Below the pieces are notes generated by a model that saw only the letters and a program-made list of their open reading frames with translations, searched no databases and was not told the origin of the DNA. Both the position numbers and the translations under genes were made by a program. A DNA stretch of 37,202 nt from a virus: positions 1 through 37,202 of the IMG/VR virus record IMGVR_UViG_3300042549_006321. One strand, 5' to 3'. This document shows, one piece after another, positions 27,530-35,757 of the stretch (position 1 is its first letter; each line of letters begins with the position of its first letter).

Positions 27530-27672
27530 CAGGGCTCCAGGGTTTCAATTCGGGTTTCGTGGTCGGCGATGACCTGCGCGAGCTTCTCGAAGTAGGTGCG
27601 CCAGACCTTCGTCATGGCGCCGCTCTGGTCGAGGATTGGCTCTTGCCACGGGGGAAGCGGGGGAAGCGTCAC
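27529..27672 (-). CDS. 47-residue small phage protein
   Basis: A GTG-started gene (GTGA overlap with gp10-like stop; TGATG with the hydroxylase start). It begins MTLPPLPPWQEPILDQSGAM, then a WRTYFEKLAQVIADHETRIE helix that may form a short coiled coil. Similar small proteins with a Y/F-x3-L helix are common next to tail genes in phages; function unknown. Confidence 0.65.
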   Translation of the reverse strand: MTLPPLPPWQEPILDQSGAMTKVWRTYFEKLAQVIADHETRIETLEP

Positions 27673-29024
27673 AGCCGGTCGCTCCCTTTCACAAGGTCAG
27701 CCGTGACCTCATGGGGAACGAAGTCAGCGCCACCGGAGAAGCGGAACTCCAGCGAGCGGCCCGGAGGCTTGATCATGCCGAGCTGACGCCAGATGACGGT
27801 CGGATGGTTGCCCGGCGAGCCTATCGAGGCCTCCCGCCAGGTTGACCAATCCTCGCCCCCGGTTTCCGCATATCGGAACTCGACAACGGGGTTGCCATCA
27901 GGAGCGCCGACGCCCGTCTTCAGGTTCAGGCGAAGGCCGTTGAGGCGGTAGGTTCCCTCGGGAACAGCAAGGAAGCTGGAGGCCAGATAGATGATTGTGT
28001 CATCCCCATCGGTGCGCCGGTCAGGGTCGATCGTCCAGAGCTTGCCGTTGATGGCGTCGCCGTAGACCCCATCGGCCCCGCACTGAACGCGGAAGGTCGT
28101 CTGACCGAAGCTTTCCCAGTTGCCCCACAACCCCGTTTTAACGTCGTAGGCATAGGTTCCGACACCGGGGATGTTCAGGACGTAGAAGCTGTGGCCGGTC
28201 GAGACGATGGCGACGGCTGAGGCCTGGGTGATGTCGGCGCAGGCCGCAAGCGCCGCTTCAATGCCTTCATTGGAAATCGCCACCGGGACAGCGGCAGCGC
28301 GGTAGACCTGAAGGTCGGCCCCCTGTTGAGCGGTGCCTACCCAAAAGATCGTGTTGTCGATCTTGACCGCTGTGAACTGGGCAGCGGAGCCCTTGTCATA
28401 GCGCCGGCCACCGTTGCGGATGAACGGGATATCGATGTCCGACGTAGGCGAGTGCCATTCGGTCGTGTTCTGACCGTAGAAGATGATGTCGTCGCCAAGG
28501 GTTTCAGCCGAGACGATGTTGTCAGGGTCGCTTTCCGCCGAAGCGAAGTTGAGATCGCCAATCGTGGTCGCATCGGCGATGTCCGAATAGCGGAACTTGC
28601 CCGAGCCTTGGATGGTGTAGATGAAGCGGCCCGCCGCAACGACGACATCCGACACAAGGTCATCATCCGGCATGGTGATAACCGAGACATCCGTCCCGAT
28701 CAGGTAGGCAATCCCGTCCGTGACCATGACGAGCTGCTCATCGTAGCCAGCCGAGCGGATAAGCCCGAAACCGGGGATGACGCCGATCTGCGTTGATCCG
28801 CTGTAAACCCGCGTTCCCGAGACGATGTAGCGAACGCCCTGGTGGAAGACGACGCAGCGCACGGGGCCGGGGCCAAGCGTCACCACCGGAGCCAGACCGG
28901 GACGCGGGACCAGACGGCGGTCGGTCGGGCCTTCGCGGCTCTGTTCGGCGTAGAGGTTCGTCAGAACGGCCCGGTTCGATCCGAAGCGACGGTCGAAGGC
29001 CTCCGAGGCGAGGGGGAGCCTCAC
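27669..29024 (-). CDS. Packaged-DNA stabilisation protein, P22 gp10-like
   Basis: A 451-residue beta-rich protein resembling P22 gp10 (Phage_stabilise): RRFGSNRAVLTNLYAEQ near the start, then repeated beta blades with RYIVSGTRVYSGSTQIG, FYGQNTTEWHSPTSD, IPFIRNGGRRYDKGSAA, and WSTWREASIGSPGNHPTV. gp10 plugs the tail below gp4 and keeps the DNA packaged. The start is GTG at 29024 in a GTGA overlap with the tail-esterase gene. Confidence 0.82.
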   Translation of the reverse strand: MRLPLASEAFDRRFGSNRAVLTNLYAEQSREGPTDRRLVPRPGLAPVVTLGPGPVRCVVFHQGVRYIVSGTRVYSGSTQIGVIPGFGLIRSAGYDEQLVMVTDGIAYLIGTDVSVITMPDDDLVSDVVVAAGRFIYTIQGSGKFRYSDIADATTIGDLNFASAESDPDNIVSAETLGDDIIFYGQNTTEWHSPTSDIDIPFIRNGGRRYDKGSAAQFTAVKIDNTIFWVGTAQQGADLQVYRAAAVPVAISNEGIEAALAACADITQASAVAIVSTGHSFYVLNIPGVGTYAYDVKTGLWGNWESFGQTTFRVQCGADGVYGDAINGKLWTIDPDRRTDGDDTIIYLASSFLAVPEGTYRLNGLRLNLKTGVGAPDGNPVVEFRYAETGGEDWSTWREASIGSPGNHPTVIWRQLGMIKPPGRSLEFRFSGGADFVPHEVTADLVKGSDRL

Positions 29025-30976
29025 AGGGCACGCTGAGCGTAGGTGATCGGTTGAGCTTGGGCAAAGGCTTCAGCATCCCCCGCCTCGTTGAAGTGGGTCT
29101 CGTCCGACTGGTAGTAGGGCGCCCCTGCCCCGTCGATCTGAAGCTGGCGATTGCCGATGGTGTCGGAGGTGCCGAACTCGACGTAGGCCCGAACCGCGCT
29201 TTCCTCGGTCCAATCGCGGATAGCTTCACCAGCCAACAGACGATTGGTCTCGTAAGACGCGCCACCATCAGGACGCGGCAAGGGACCATAGCCCACCGGC
29301 CACACGTTCCCGACGCTGATCGCCTCGCCCGCTTCTGCAATGGCGGTGTAGCGGTCCACCCAGGCCGATGCGCTGGCCGCGATGGCCGTAAAGTCGTTCT
29401 CGCCGATGGGGATGTGATAGAAGGCCCGGCGACCGCTGTCGGTGATCGCCTCAAGGAAGACGCTATCCTTCAGCGCAAACCGCCCGGAGACCCCTTCCAG
29501 CTCGTCAACGCCCTGCCCGCCGATGGACGTACTCATCAGGATCAGGTTGGGCTGATCGTCGAACGCCCCATCATTGCCCATGAGCGTGATCCAGTCGGCC
29601 ACGCCGCCGATGGTCCCGTTACTGTCACCCGAGAACAGGTGCATGTCGTCCATGACGGCGACGGTGTAGCCACGGTCGGTCGCGTAGAACTCGAAATACT
29701 CCCGCAACTCCGTGACTTCAGCCTGTGTCGGCTCCCGGTCCATGATGGCGGTGAAGGCGTACTTGCCCTTCGCCGTAGCCGCCTGAAGGTCGGCGCGCTG
29801 CGTCGTGGTATAGGCGCCGACCGTCCAGCGGTTGAACTGCTTGGAGGTCCACAGCGAAGTGCTTTCCCGATACCAGCAGACATCGGAAATCCAGAACTTG
29901 TTGCCGTTCGTGCTGCTGGCGGAAATGCCAGACATGAACATGCCCTCGCCCTTGGGGACGTAGCGGGTGAAGTTCCGGTTGCCGGTCGCTCCGTTCGCCC
30001 GCTGGTAGAGCGTTCCATAGCCCGGCGAGGTCACGGGGTTGGGAAGGTCGATGCCGAGCGCGAGGCGCGTTTGAGCGGTGCCGGCGGCAGCGTCCAGAGG
30101 GGCGCAGACGAAGTTTGCCGTTGAGGTAACCGGCTCCGGCCCCTCAAAGGAACCATAGTGGAAGATCGCCGCCCCGGTGGCGTAGGTGTGATACTCAAGG
30201 CCCGGCTCAAGTATCCAGGCGCCAGACGAGAGGCTCGTGGTGTCGAAAGCGCCCTGACTGTCGAGGGGCATACTGTCCACAAACGAGAACCCACGGCGCC
30301 CGCCGAGGAGGTTTTCGTCGTCCCAGTCAGGGATGTCGGCAAGCGTCCCGGCGTACCACTGGATACGGTCGATGATGACATCGGAGCCCGAAGTCGGCAG
30401 GCGCAGCTTCACGTCGCCGGTCCCGGCGTAGGTAAACTCACATTCAAACGTGGTCGCGGCGTCGTTCGCGCTGTTCGTCCAGTCGAGGTCTTCCGCGATG
30501 TCGGAGACCAGCGAAGTGGAAAGGCCAGCGGTGAAGTTCCATGGTCCCGTTCCCGGCGCCGCGCGCATCCTGAAGCGCAGGGCTTGCGGGCCGGAAGGGG
30601 GCACAGGACACGAAGACGCCCGGTGGAAGTAGAAGTCGGAGTTTGACCCGCTGGTGAGGATGCGGGTCGCAAGGTTCTTCACGCCATCGGGCGAGGTGAC
30701 GAGCGTGGTGTTGTTGGTCTTCGCCGGGCTGGTCGAGCCGCTTTCGTTCATGATCGGCCCCGTAGGGAAGCAGATCATGTTGGACGAAGGCGTGCCGGCG
30801 TTAGCCAGGTCAGGCGCGAACTTGCCGTCATTGCCCGGCAGCGCGCCCCAATCGACGAACAGCCGCACGAAAGACGGCAGATCGGGCGGGGTCGGCGGAT
30901 CAGGCGGGGTCGGTTCGGTCGAGGTCGGCACGCTGCTCGACGTGTTGAGCAGTTGCCACCGGTTGTACCAGCTCAT
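29021..30976 (-). CDS. Tail protein with C-terminal SGNH/GDSL esterase domain
   Basis: A 651-residue protein starting MSWYNRWQLLNTSSSVPTST with a Pro-rich linker (EPTPPDPPTPPDLP), a long beta-rich middle, and a C-terminal SGNH hydrolase: block I GDS (450-452), block II Gly in SIGGQGV (about 487), block III GEND (525-528) and block V DETHFN (Asp625, His628). Such domains on tail spikes remove acetyl or other ester groups from capsule or LPS. ATG 30976 is fixed by an ATGA overlap. It is the best candidate for the receptor-modifying tailspike. Confidence 0.8.
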   Translation of the reverse strand: MSWYNRWQLLNTSSSVPTSTEPTPPDPPTPPDLPSFVRLFVDWGALPGNDGKFAPDLANAGTPSSNMICFPTGPIMNESGSTSPAKTNNTTLVTSPDGVKNLATRILTSGSNSDFYFHRASSCPVPPSGPQALRFRMRAAPGTGPWNFTAGLSTSLVSDIAEDLDWTNSANDAATTFECEFTYAGTGDVKLRLPTSGSDVIIDRIQWYAGTLADIPDWDDENLLGGRRGFSFVDSMPLDSQGAFDTTSLSSGAWILEPGLEYHTYATGAAIFHYGSFEGPEPVTSTANFVCAPLDAAAGTAQTRLALGIDLPNPVTSPGYGTLYQRANGATGNRNFTRYVPKGEGMFMSGISASSTNGNKFWISDVCWYRESTSLWTSKQFNRWTVGAYTTTQRADLQAATAKGKYAFTAIMDREPTQAEVTELREYFEFYATDRGYTVAVMDDMHLFSGDSNGTIGGVADWITLMGNDGAFDDQPNLILMSTSIGGQGVDELEGVSGRFALKDSVFLEAITDSGRRAFYHIPIGENDFTAIAASASAWVDRYTAIAEAGEAISVGNVWPVGYGPLPRPDGGASYETNRLLAGEAIRDWTEESAVRAYVEFGTSDTIGNRQLQIDGAGAPYYQSDETHFNEAGDAEAFAQAQPITYAQRAL

Positions 30977-31431
30977 CGAGCGGTGAGGACCGTCAGCGTG
31001 CGGTCGGCGGCCTGCACGACCGGCGTTCCCGAGGTGCCTGAACGGATCTTCAGATACCGGAAGCCCGCGAAGTCGCCGGGGGGCAGGATGATGTCTCGCG
31101 AGGCCGCAGCCGCGACGGAGTACTCCGCACCGGAAGCGTTGTAGATGTTTTGGTAGGTGATGCCGTCCGGGCTCCCCTGAAACGTCAGGGAGGCGGTCGT
31201 CCAGGCTGCCGGCATGTGGATCGCCATGAGCCGCCCGCACCTTTGATCGGAGGTCGAAAGGTCGATGGCCGAGGTCAGGCTCGCCCCGCTCAGGATGATG
31301 GCGTCGATGGCGCCGGGCTGGGGGATGTAGGTCTCGCCCAGCCAGACCAGCGAGCCGCCGATGTCAATTTGGATCACGGTGTCGTCCTCGATGGTGAGCT
31401 TGGCCGGAATGTCGATAGTGATGGTCGCCAT
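30973..31431 (-). CDS. Virion-associated hypothetical protein
   Basis: A 152-residue, beta-rich protein (MATITIDIPAKLTIEDDTVI ...). It has ASLTFQGSPDGITYQNIYNA and ends RYLKIRSGTSGTPVVQAADR, a pattern of discoidin/decorating-like phage tail proteins. The ATG at 31431 touches the previous stop (TAATG). Probably a structural component next to the tail spike; no precise family. Confidence 0.65.
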   Translation of the reverse strand: MATITIDIPAKLTIEDDTVIQIDIGGSLVWLGETYIPQPGAIDAIILSGASLTSAIDLSTSDQRCGRLMAIHMPAAWTTASLTFQGSPDGITYQNIYNASGAEYSVAAAASRDIILPPGDFAGFRYLKIRSGTSGTPVVQAADRTLTVLTAR

Positions 31432-32075
31432 TAAGCGGCCTTCCAGTGGATGATGGCGTTCCCGGCGCCCGTGGCTTCGGTGAAGCTCTCCGAAGTCATG
31501 CTCGGCCACGCCCCGTAGGTCTTGGCGCACGCCACGGTGAAGGCAGACCCCGTTGCGGTGTTGTTGATGGTCGCCTCGGTGGTGGACCCGATGAGCTGCG
31601 GCGTGGTGCCGCTGGCCGCAGATTGGGCTCGACAGACCACGGTGGCGTTATCCGCCCAGGCACACATCCAGTAGATGCCGGGAGTGAACGCAACGCTCGT
31701 TTCAGCGATGGCTGCGGAGATGATCGTCGCGCTGTCGGTGGCGATGTTGCCGGTGCTGGCGAGGGCCGAACCCGTGGGTCGCCCGGTGGTCGCGTTGTTG
31801 GCGTAGAGCGCCACCTTCAGATTACCGGCGGTGGCGAAGGTCGTGATCCGAACGCCCAGGTGGGTGATCGTCACCGGCTGGGGCAGGAAGAACGGAACGC
31901 AGCGGATGCTGTTTGCGGTCAGCGCGATGCCCGCCGCAACGGTGCTGCTCATGGGCATATACCAATTGCCCGCGATGTAGCCCGGATGCCGGGCGTACAG
32001 GTCATCGAACATGGTGTTGAGCGCAGCCCTTGCGCTGGCCCCGCTCTGACCGTTGGAGATGGTGCTTTTTGCCAT
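31431..32075 (-). CDS. Virion-associated beta-rich protein
   Basis: A 214-residue protein beginning MAKSTISNGQSGASARAALN, then a beta-sandwich-like region (VTITHLGVRITTFATAGNLK, VALYANNATTGRPTGSALAS, GIYWMCAWADNATVVCRAQ). The N-terminal start is a common phage tail/neck module; the rest resembles carbohydrate-binding or decoration domains. Likely structural, perhaps host-binding. Confidence 0.6.
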   Translation of the reverse strand: MAKSTISNGQSGASARAALNTMFDDLYARHPGYIAGNWYMPMSSTVAAGIALTANSIRCVPFFLPQPVTITHLGVRITTFATAGNLKVALYANNATTGRPTGSALASTGNIATDSATIISAAIAETSVAFTPGIYWMCAWADNATVVCRAQSAASGTTPQLIGSTTEATINNTATGSAFTVACAKTYGAWPSMTSESFTEATGAGNAIIHWKAA

Positions 32076-32077
32076 TG

Positions 32078-32209
32078 TCAGTCGATCCAGCTTGAGGCGT
32101 CATCCCAGACGCCAGCGTCGTTCCAAGTTCCGGCAGCCAGTATCCAGGTGCTCACAGCCGCTTCGCCGCCGTGCCCCTGTGTCAGCACAAGGCCTACGCC
32201 GATAAACAC
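32078..32209 (-). CDS. 43-residue small virion-region protein
   Basis: A GTG-started gene found from its TAGTG contact with the preceding stop. The product begins MFIGVGLVLTQGHGGEAAVS and ends WILAAGTWNDAGVWDDASSW-ID. The Trp-rich ending with WDD is frequent in small proteins of this cluster in other phages. Function unknown. Confidence 0.65.
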   Translation of the reverse strand: MFIGVGLVLTQGHGGEAAVSTWILAAGTWNDAGVWDDASSWID

Positions 32210-32454
32210 TAGTAGAGCGCCAACATGCTGGTCGCCGTGGTCGAGGTCGAATTGATCCTCACCACCTGAATGGGCAGGAGCGTCCCGGCAGCGACACCGA
32301 CGAAGGTCGAGGTGCCCCCGTCCACCATCGCGGCGACCACGGTTCCAGCGCCACCGACCCAGACACCCCGCGTCGGGTGGAAGTTGTTGGCGGCGCTGTC
32401 GCTCGGCGTGATGGTGCGGGCCTGCGAGGCCGAGTTGGTATCCAGTTGGGACAT
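32209..32454 (-). CDS. Small virion protein (head/tail spike-base type)
   Basis: An 81-residue protein: SARTITP-type start (MSQLDTNSASQARTITPSDS), then RGVWVGGAGTVVAAMVDGG, FVGVAAGTLLPIQVVRINST and the ending TSMLALY. This short beta protein is widespread in phage head-tail gene clusters and is often annotated as a spike base or decoration protein; the exact location in the particle is not settled. Confidence 0.7.
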   Translation of the reverse strand: MSQLDTNSASQARTITPSDSAANNFHPTRGVWVGGAGTVVAAMVDGGTSTFVGVAAGTLLPIQVVRINSTSTTATSMLALY

Positions 32455-32461
32455 GGCTGCC

Positions 32462-33043
32462 TCAGAAGTAGGTTTGAAGGACGGGCTCGGCGGCGCTGTC
32501 GTAGCGGGAGGCCAAGGCGAGGTTCATCATTGCAGCCGCGCGGGCGTGCATCGGTGCAGCCTGGAAGCCGTCTTCAGCCTGGCGCTTGATGGCGACCATC
32601 GCACGGAGGCCAGCGGCGAAGCGCAGCGACAAGGGGGCGTAGTCGTCGAGGGTCAGGCTATCGAGCCGACACCAGCCGCCGTAGTGGCTGTCGTAAATGT
32701 AGGACCGGCGCACGGTGCTATCGAGGTCCGACACGATGACGAGGGCCAGATCCTTGACCGGGCGCTGCTCCCCCGTGTCTTCGTCCAGCACCGTCTCGGG
32801 GAATGTGATGGTGATGTCGGTGGCGCCGTTGTCGGACAGGACGCGGTCGAACTCCTCGACCGTGTAATCCGCCGTAGCGATGACATCCTTCATCCGACCC
32901 AACAGGCCGTTGGTGATGCCGTTATAGAACTCTTGCAGGAGTTCCATGCCCACCTGACCGTCAAGCGCAGCCAGGGACGCGGCGGCGTCTTTCACCCCGG
33001 CCATACGGTAGCCGGATGCGATGATTTCGCGGCAGGTGGGCAT
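32462..33043 (-). CDS. Head-completion/tail adaptor protein, P22 gp4-like
   Basis: A 193-residue protein that fits P22 gp4 in size, order and sequence style. It starts MPTCREIIASGYRMAGVKDA and has QVGMELLQEFYNGITNGLLG, then DITITFPETV and KDLALVIVSDLD, ending in a helical region LRFAAGLRAMVAIKRQAED. gp4 forms the ring below the portal and, in some phages, has peptidoglycan hydrolase activity; no such active site is evident here. Confidence 0.8.
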   Translation of the reverse strand: MPTCREIIASGYRMAGVKDAAASLAALDGQVGMELLQEFYNGITNGLLGRMKDVIATADYTVEEFDRVLSDNGATDITITFPETVLDEDTGEQRPVKDLALVIVSDLDSTVRRSYIYDSHYGGWCRLDSLTLDDYAPLSLRFAAGLRAMVAIKRQAEDGFQAAPMHARAAAMMNLALASRYDSAAEPVLQTYF

Positions 33044-33048
33044 GGTTT

Positions 33049-33330
33049 TTACTCAGGTTGAGGCGCGGTGGCCTCGTCCAGCAGGGCCAGCAGCTTCTCA
33101 GCCCCGGCCTTGTGGTGGTACTTCACGCCAAGCTCATCGAGTTGGGCGCGCAGGGCCTCGACGGAGGGTCCGGGTTCGCCGTCCCCGTCTGTATCGACCT
33201 CAAACGCCGGGTTGTTGGCCAGCTTTGCGTTGCTGACCTCCACCCACTCGCCGCGAGGGAAGTCCTGACCAAAGGCGGTGCAGACTTCATCCTCGCCGGG
33301 CTCGTCAGCCCCGATGAACCGGACGCGCAT
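33049..33330 (-). CDS. Small connector-region protein with HeH/LEM-like helix pair
   Basis: A 93-residue protein: MRVRFIGADEPGEDEVCTAF, GQDFPRGEWVEVSNAKLANN, then a C-terminal VEALRAQLDELGVKYHHKAG followed by AEKLLALLDEA. The last part matches the HeH/LEM type extended helix pair found in phage head accessory proteins. ATG 33330 is fixed by an ATGA overlap with the upstream gene. Confidence 0.7.
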   Translation of the reverse strand: MRVRFIGADEPGEDEVCTAFGQDFPRGEWVEVSNAKLANNPAFEVDTDGDGEPGPSVEALRAQLDELGVKYHHKAGAEKLLALLDEATAPQPE

Positions 33331-33812
33331 CAGTTGAACACGTAGAAGACGGTCAGCCACAGGACGCCCGTGCCGCCGGCATTGGCGGCCACGTTCACGA
33401 CGCCCTGAATGGAGGTCTCAGCGTCGAAGGACACCGGCCCCGACTTCAGCGTGCCGTTGAGCGGCAGGAAGATCGAGACTTCCGGCTTCAGCTCGGTCAC
33501 CGCGTCGCCAGTGATGACGCCGAAGTTGCCGAAGCCGTCCGGGTCAGCCGTGGCGCCGACGCCGGTTCCGCCGTTGGCGGCCCAGCCGATGTCGATGTCC
33601 AGAGCTTCCGTGCCGGTGTCGATGTCTTCACCACGGAGCCAGCCGCCGATGACGGTAGCGCCCGCCGGCACCTTGCAGAACTTGATGATGTCGGCAGCGG
33701 TCGGGTTGGCGGCCAGGGTGTAGGAGCCGTAAGCGACGTTGAGAACGCCCGCACCGGCAAAGCCGCCCACGGGGAAGTTCGCAGCCGCACGGGCAGCGGT
33801 CAGAGTAGCCAT
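33330..33812 (-). CDS. Head accessory/decoration protein candidate
   Basis: A 160-residue beta-rich protein downstream of the major capsid gene: MATLTAARAAANFPVGGFAG, VAYGSYTLAANPTAADIIKF, GGWLRGEDIDTGTEALDIDI, and a C-terminal TGVLWLTVFYVFN. Position and composition suggest a decoration or capsid-stabilising protein. The 57-base space before it holds a GGGCG/CGCCC hairpin without a strong T run. Confidence 0.65.
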   Translation of the reverse strand: MATLTAARAAANFPVGGFAGAGVLNVAYGSYTLAANPTAADIIKFCKVPAGATVIGGWLRGEDIDTGTEALDIDIGWAANGGTGVGATADPDGFGNFGVITGDAVTELKPEVSIFLPLNGTLKSGPVSFDAETSIQGVVNVAANAGGTGVLWLTVFYVFN

Positions 33813-33869
33813 TGAATAGGCCCTTTCAGAAAGACGGGCGACCCGTAGGCCGCCCTAGTTGTTGTGAGA

Positions 33870-34970
33870 TCAGCTGTCCGCCGCAGCGGCGAAGAAGCCG
33901 GACACGACGCCATGTTGCTTACCATTGAAGCAGAGCTTCTTGACGGTCAGCAGTTCTTCGATGGCGACACCCGGACGGAACGAGTAGTCCTTCGTCAGAT
34001 CCATCCGCATGGTGGGTTCCTGACCCCACGCGATGCCGACCGATTGCAGGCCGCACAGGAACACCGGGCGAACGTCAGCCGACGAGTTGCCGATGGCGTC
34101 CATCGAGTAGACGCCGCCCGAAGCGATGTCGTCGATCTCCGGAACTTCACGGTGGATGATGCCGTCGTAGATCATGTCGCCATCTTGGAAGATGGGGTTG
34201 CTCTCGACATCACGCGGACGCGCGTCACGGTTGGCGGTGAGGATGGTGCTGTCCAGCTTCAGATCGCGGAAGGTCCGCGAGCCGTGGAAGGCCACGTAGA
34301 ACTCCCGACCGTTCTCCGTCTTGTAGGGACGGATGTGCGGGTCGGCCTGCTTGGCGATGCGCTTCATCAGCGACATAGCGGCAGAGGTCACCTTGTCGTT
34401 GGTGGTGTCGATGTTGCCGACAGCCGTCGCCCAGGTGGCCGAGTAGTTCGACTTGGTCGCCCCGAAGAGGAGACGGTCGGAGTTCGCGGCGTTGAAGGCG
34501 TTGCGGTTGGCGGCGGTCGAGGCCGACATGGTGACAGTGGTGTCACCCGTGGTCACCAGCGACAGAAGCGCCGTGGTGATGTCATCGCGGAGCTTCTCGG
34601 CTTCCCAGTTCCGCAGGAGCGGCTTGGCAGCGCCGAAGAGGTCGATCTCGGTCTTGTAGCTGGTGGATTTCGGCACGCGAACCGCGTTCCGGCGCCAATC
34701 GACGGACAGAGCGCAGTTGTAGTTGCCGATCTCTTCTTCCCGACCGTCGAGGGTGGTCGAGCCGGTGACGCCGTCGCTGGTGAGGCGCAGGATCAGCGGG
34801 ATGTTGATCGTCTTGCCGCTCTCTTCTTGCAGCTCGTACTTGGCGACGATGATCTTGTTTTCGCCACGGCCCATGTAGGGCATGTAGCCGCTCTCGCGGA
34901 CGTACTCGGCGAAATAGTTGGAAAGGAAGACCTGCTTCTCAGAAGCGGAGGCCAGGGCGACTTCAGCCAT
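33870..34970 (-). CDS. Major capsid protein (N4-gp56 family type)
   Basis: A 366-residue protein that follows the scaffold. The N-terminal VFLSNYFAEYVRESGYMPYM, GRGENKIIVAKYELQEESGK and TINIPLILRL match the N4-gp56/DUF4043 major capsid family, as do WRRNAVRVPKST and FYVAFHGSRTFRDLKLDS in the middle. It forms the icosahedral shell. ATG 34970 has an AGGAACTAAGAA ribosome region right after the scaffold stop. Confidence 0.88.
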   Translation of the reverse strand: MAEVALASASEKQVFLSNYFAEYVRESGYMPYMGRGENKIIVAKYELQEESGKTINIPLILRLTSDGVTGSTTLDGREEEIGNYNCALSVDWRRNAVRVPKSTSYKTEIDLFGAAKPLLRNWEAEKLRDDITTALLSLVTTGDTTVTMSASTAANRNAFNAANSDRLLFGATKSNYSATWATAVGNIDTTNDKVTSAAMSLMKRIAKQADPHIRPYKTENGREFYVAFHGSRTFRDLKLDSTILTANRDARPRDVESNPIFQDGDMIYDGIIHREVPEIDDIASGGVYSMDAIGNSSADVRPVFLCGLQSVGIAWGQEPTMRMDLTKDYSFRPGVAIEELLTVKKLCFNGKQHGVVSGFFAAAADS

Positions 34971-34973
34971 TTC

Positions 34974-35693
34974 TTAGTTCCTGAAAACGGTGTCGAACGC
35001 CGCTCCCTGATAGGTCGGCGGGGCTCCGGGCCGGGCAGTGCCGGCAGCGGGAGCGGACGCGAGGGAGCGAGGCGGTGCGACGGGTTGTTGGGGGATGTGT
35101 TGCGGTTGCGGAGCGCCGAGCGGGTTTGCCTGCTGGGCCTTCCACTGAAGGAATTGGTCGAGGTCGTTGCCCTGAAGGCGGGAAAGCACCTGATCGCGCT
35201 TCCATTCAGAGACGACAAACTCGTAGGGGTCAGGGCTGGTCGAGACGCGCTGATTAAACAGCGGGTCCGCGTCACAGCGGGCGAGGCCCCATTCATGCGC
35301 TTGCGCCACCGCTTCCGGCGTGTGGACCTGTTCGGCCAGACGGCGGGAGAAGGTGAGGCTTTGCTGAAAGAGCTGGGCCTGTAGCTGCTGCTGGATGGTC
35401 TGGACCTGATGATCGGTGTAACCGCTCGGGTCATACTCAGGGTCGGGCGTCTGCTGCTGGCGCTGATATTCCGCCAACTGCGCTTCAACGGCCTGCCGGC
35501 GCGAGCGTTCGGCTTCCAGGGCGGAAACCGGAACCTGCGTCTGCTGCTTGGGCGCGAAACGTCCCTGCTCATCGCGAACGACATCGGGCTCCGGGGTTGC
35601 GTCGGGCTCGGGTTGAGCCTCGATCTCCGGTTCCTGACCTTCAGGCGCGACGATTTCCTCGGGCTCCTGCCCGTCCATCCATTCCAATGCCAT
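34974..35693 (-). CDS. Scaffolding protein
   Basis: A 239-residue acidic and Gln-rich protein between portal and capsid genes. An acidic N-terminus (EPEEIVAPEGQEPEIEAQPE), a coiled-coil middle (VSALEAERSRRQAVEAQLAE) and a Pro/Ala/Gln C-terminal end are the usual scaffold traits. It guides procapsid assembly and is removed on maturation. No protease motif is present. Confidence 0.75.
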   Translation of the reverse strand: MALEWMDGQEPEEIVAPEGQEPEIEAQPEPDATPEPDVVRDEQGRFAPKQQTQVPVSALEAERSRRQAVEAQLAEYQRQQQTPDPEYDPSGYTDHQVQTIQQQLQAQLFQQSLTFSRRLAEQVHTPEAVAQAHEWGLARCDADPLFNQRVSTSPDPYEFVVSEWKRDQVLSRLQGNDLDQFLQWKAQQANPLGAPQPQHIPQQPVAPPRSLASAPAAGTARPGAPPTYQGAAFDTVFRN

Positions 35694-35757
35694 GATATTC
35701 CCTAGCGCCCTTCACGGTGGCGGCCCGAAACGCCCGATGCCCGGCGGCGGCTTGGCC

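Noticed and set aside
28793-30124. A 443-codon rightward open frame opposite the tail esterase and gp10-like genes
   Set aside because: Antisense shadow; the leftward frames carry SGNH and gp10 features and coupled starts.
33836-33857. Terminator after the major capsid gene
   Set aside because: The GGGCG/CGCCC stem is short and is followed by only a weak T run on the leftward strand; partial attenuation cannot be excluded.
33864-35384. A 506-codon rightward open frame opposite the capsid and scaffold genes
   Set aside because: Its Val/Gly/Arg/Asp-rich composition is the usual reverse-strand shadow; the leftward capsid and scaffold are well supported.
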